Shown here piece by piece: positions 7,258 through 7,732 of a stretch of DNA of 7,732 nucleotides (positions within the stretch are counted from its first letter, which is position 1; every line of letters begins with the position of its first letter). A program made the translations under genes and the position numbers. The stretch is taken from the NCBI GenBank assembly GCA_900545035.1, contig UQXM01000085.1, forward strand, positions 1 to 7,732, read 5' to 3'. The notes under the pieces were generated by a model, which was not told the origin of the DNA, made no database searches, and was given only the letters and a program-made list of their open reading frames with translations. The DNA comes from an uncultured Fusobacterium sp. Its GTDB lineage: Bacteria > Fusobacteriota > Fusobacteriia > Fusobacteriales > Fusobacteriaceae.

Positions 7258-7578
7258 ATGTATTACAGTGCTTTTATTGAAATGGAAAATAGTTCGGATG
7301 TAAAAAAATGGCTGAATTTTGAAAATAAGGAAGAAATATACGATAAGGTATGCACTCCATTCTCGGAAAAAGATGAGTTTGAATTTAACGGAGAAAAAAT
7401 AAAAAAAGAGAATGTGAAAAAAATACTTATTGTACAAACAGCTGTAAAACAGCTTGGTGATTACAAACTTGTTGAAAGATTTATAAGAGAAACACAAGTT
7501 TACGGAGAGAAATTTGTAAACGAAAAATATCCTGGATTTTATGTAAAGGATATCACAGAAGAGATTTTAAAGAAATAA
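7258..7578 (+). CDS. Small protein of unknown function, possible stand-alone N-terminal-type domain
   Basis: I do not recognise a named function. The 106-residue protein is soluble, charged and Lys/Glu rich, with no signal peptide or membrane segment. Its order of motifs is YYSAFIEME (2-10), a short helix EEIYDKVCTPF (25-35), FEFNGEKIKKENVKKILIVQT (about 41-61) and a closing FYVKDITEEILKK (94-106). The pattern 'PF, charged, F-x-F-x-G-x-x-I, then I-x-x-I-x-I-x-x-T' resembles, from memory, a small domain found at the N-terminus of larger bacterial proteins with nucleotide-binding or TIR-like effector parts. Here it ends right after that pattern and stands alone. GGAGG (7246-7250), 7 nt before the ATG, supports the start. 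It has its own promoter and a strong terminator, so it is probably a unit separate from the deo genes, although it could receive read-through from them. Confidence 0.8.
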   Translation: MYYSAFIEMENSSDVKKWLNFENKEEIYDKVCTPFSEKDEFEFNGEKIKKENVKKILIVQTAVKQLGDYKLVERFIRETQVYGEKFVNEKYPGFYVKDITEEILKK

Positions 7579-7587
7579 TGATGGGTT

Positions 7588-7620
7588 AAAAATAGTACGA
7601 TGGGTAATCGTGCTATTTTT
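7588..7620 (+). terminator. Rho-independent terminator after the 106-residue protein gene
   Basis: A 14-bp stem pairs 7588-7601 (AAAAATAGTACGAT) with 7607-7620 (ATCGTGCTATTTTT) through one G-T wobble, closing a 5-nt loop GGGTA. The right arm runs into six T. It lies 9 nt after the stop codon. It is the first convincing terminator downstream of the nucleoside operon, so it could end both transcripts. Confidence 0.9.
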
Positions 7621-7639
7621 TATAGTGTGACTATATTCT
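7621..7639 (+). repeat. Short palindrome with an extra copy of the ACTATATTCT half-site
   Basis: TATAGT (7621-7626) and ACTATA (7630-7635) form a perfect 6-bp inverted repeat around GTG. The stretch ACTATATTCT (7630-7639) recurs exactly at 7689-7698 in the large palindrome over the next promoter, with centres about 55 bp apart. It may be a secondary binding site for the same protein, but the role is inferred. Confidence 0.35.
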
Positions 7640-7656
7640 GTTTTTATTGTTTTATA

Positions 7657-7685
7657 TTGACCTTTAAAGAATACAGTATTATAAT
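7657..7685 (+). promoter_or_regulatory. Near-consensus sigma70 promoter for the gene at the right edge
   Basis: TTGACC (7657-7662) is followed after exactly 17 nt by a perfect TATAAT (7680-7685). The predicted transcription start is near 7692, only about 22 nt before the start codon. The -10 box and start lie inside a long palindrome, which suggests that this strong promoter is normally held off by a bound protein. Confidence 0.85.
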
Positions 7686-7703
7686 AATACTATATTCTTT
7701 AAA
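7663..7703. promoter_or_regulatory. 41-bp near-perfect palindrome over the -10 region; candidate operator
   Basis: The arms 7663-7681 and 7685-7703 are reverse complements over 19 bp with a single mismatch (C7674 against A7692), around a 3-nt centre (7682-7684). The outer 11 bp, TTTAAAGAATA and TATTCTTTAAA, match perfectly. The palindrome starts just after the -35 box, covers the -10 box and the predicted start, and stops right before the Shine-Dalgarno. Since transcription would begin within the right arm, the RNA would not contain both arms, so a DNA-level operator is more likely than an RNA hairpin. The symmetry is seen directly; repressor binding is inferred. Confidence 0.65.
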
Positions 7704-7713
7704 AGGAGGGCTT

Positions 7714-7732
7714 ATGTTTTTTTTTAATGATA
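7714..7732 (+). CDS. Start of an unidentified gene (partial, 3' end outside the window)
   Basis: Only the first six codons are visible: ATG followed by nine T and AATGAT, giving MFFFND. A strong AGGAGGG (7704-7710) lies only 3 nt before this ATG, a shorter spacing than that of the other genes here (6-12 nt). An out-of-frame ATG at 7727 is 16 nt from the site, which is too far to be preferred. The gene is immediately downstream of a strong promoter and palindromic operator, so it may encode an autoregulated protein, but its product cannot be guessed. Confidence 0.5.

Noticed and set aside
7252..7497. Minus-strand open frame opposite the 106-residue protein
   Set aside because: The plus-strand frame has promoter, ribosome binding site and terminator in the right order; the minus-strand peptide is Phe/Tyr-rich shadow sequence with none of these.
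7663..7703. The right-edge palindrome as an RNA hairpin or terminator
   Set aside because: The predicted transcription start lies inside its right arm, so the transcript would lack the left arm; the following sequence is a ribosome binding site, not a T tract.
1..7732. CRISPR array, insertion sequence, tRNA or rRNA gene
   Set aside because: No regularly spaced long repeats, no transposase-like reading frame with terminal inverted repeats, and no tRNA-like or rRNA-like stretches were seen; the coding density leaves little room for them.

Overview
The window comes from an AT-rich, Gram-negative-type bacterium, most likely a member of the Fusobacteriota. I infer this from the base composition and strong purine-rich ribosome binding sites. 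It also fits the C-terminus of an outer-membrane beta-barrel protein at the left edge (last residue Phe) and a secreted phosphoesterase with an ordinary signal peptide. I cannot fix the genus from sequence alone.

Layout: the last 25 codons of an outer-membrane protein end at 79 and are followed by a strong hairpin terminator (103-133). A sigma70-type promoter (172-199) then starts a tight seven-gene, same-strand cluster: uridine phosphorylase (275-1054), NupC-type nucleoside transporter (1091-2314), secreted CpdB-like 2',3'-cyclic nucleotide phosphodiesterase/3'-nucleotidase (2337-4100), cytidine deaminase (4112-4510), DeoD purine nucleoside phosphorylase (4534-5244), phosphopentomutase DeoB (5271-6461) and deoxyribose-phosphate aldolase DeoC (6493-7167). 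Gaps are 11-36 nt, and I see no internal terminator or strong internal promoter in them, so it reads as one operon.

Together these genes form an almost complete nucleotide scavenging route. The secreted enzyme strips phosphate from nucleotides released by RNA breakdown, and NupC imports the nucleosides. Cdd turns cytidine into uridine, and Udp and DeoD split off the bases. DeoB moves the phosphate from C1 to C5 of the pentose, and DeoC cleaves deoxyribose-5-phosphate to glyceraldehyde-3-phosphate and acetaldehyde. A dedicated thymidine phosphorylase and a regulator gene are not present in the window.

After deoC, a separate promoter (7188-7216) drives a 106-residue protein of unknown function, closed by a strong terminator (7588-7620). 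It looks like a free-standing copy of a small domain that I associate with the N-terminus of larger bacterial proteins. The right edge holds a near-consensus promoter embedded in a 41-bp near-perfect palindrome, followed by the first codons of another gene (7714 onward). That palindrome is the most striking unexplained element in the window and looks like the operator of a tightly controlled gene.
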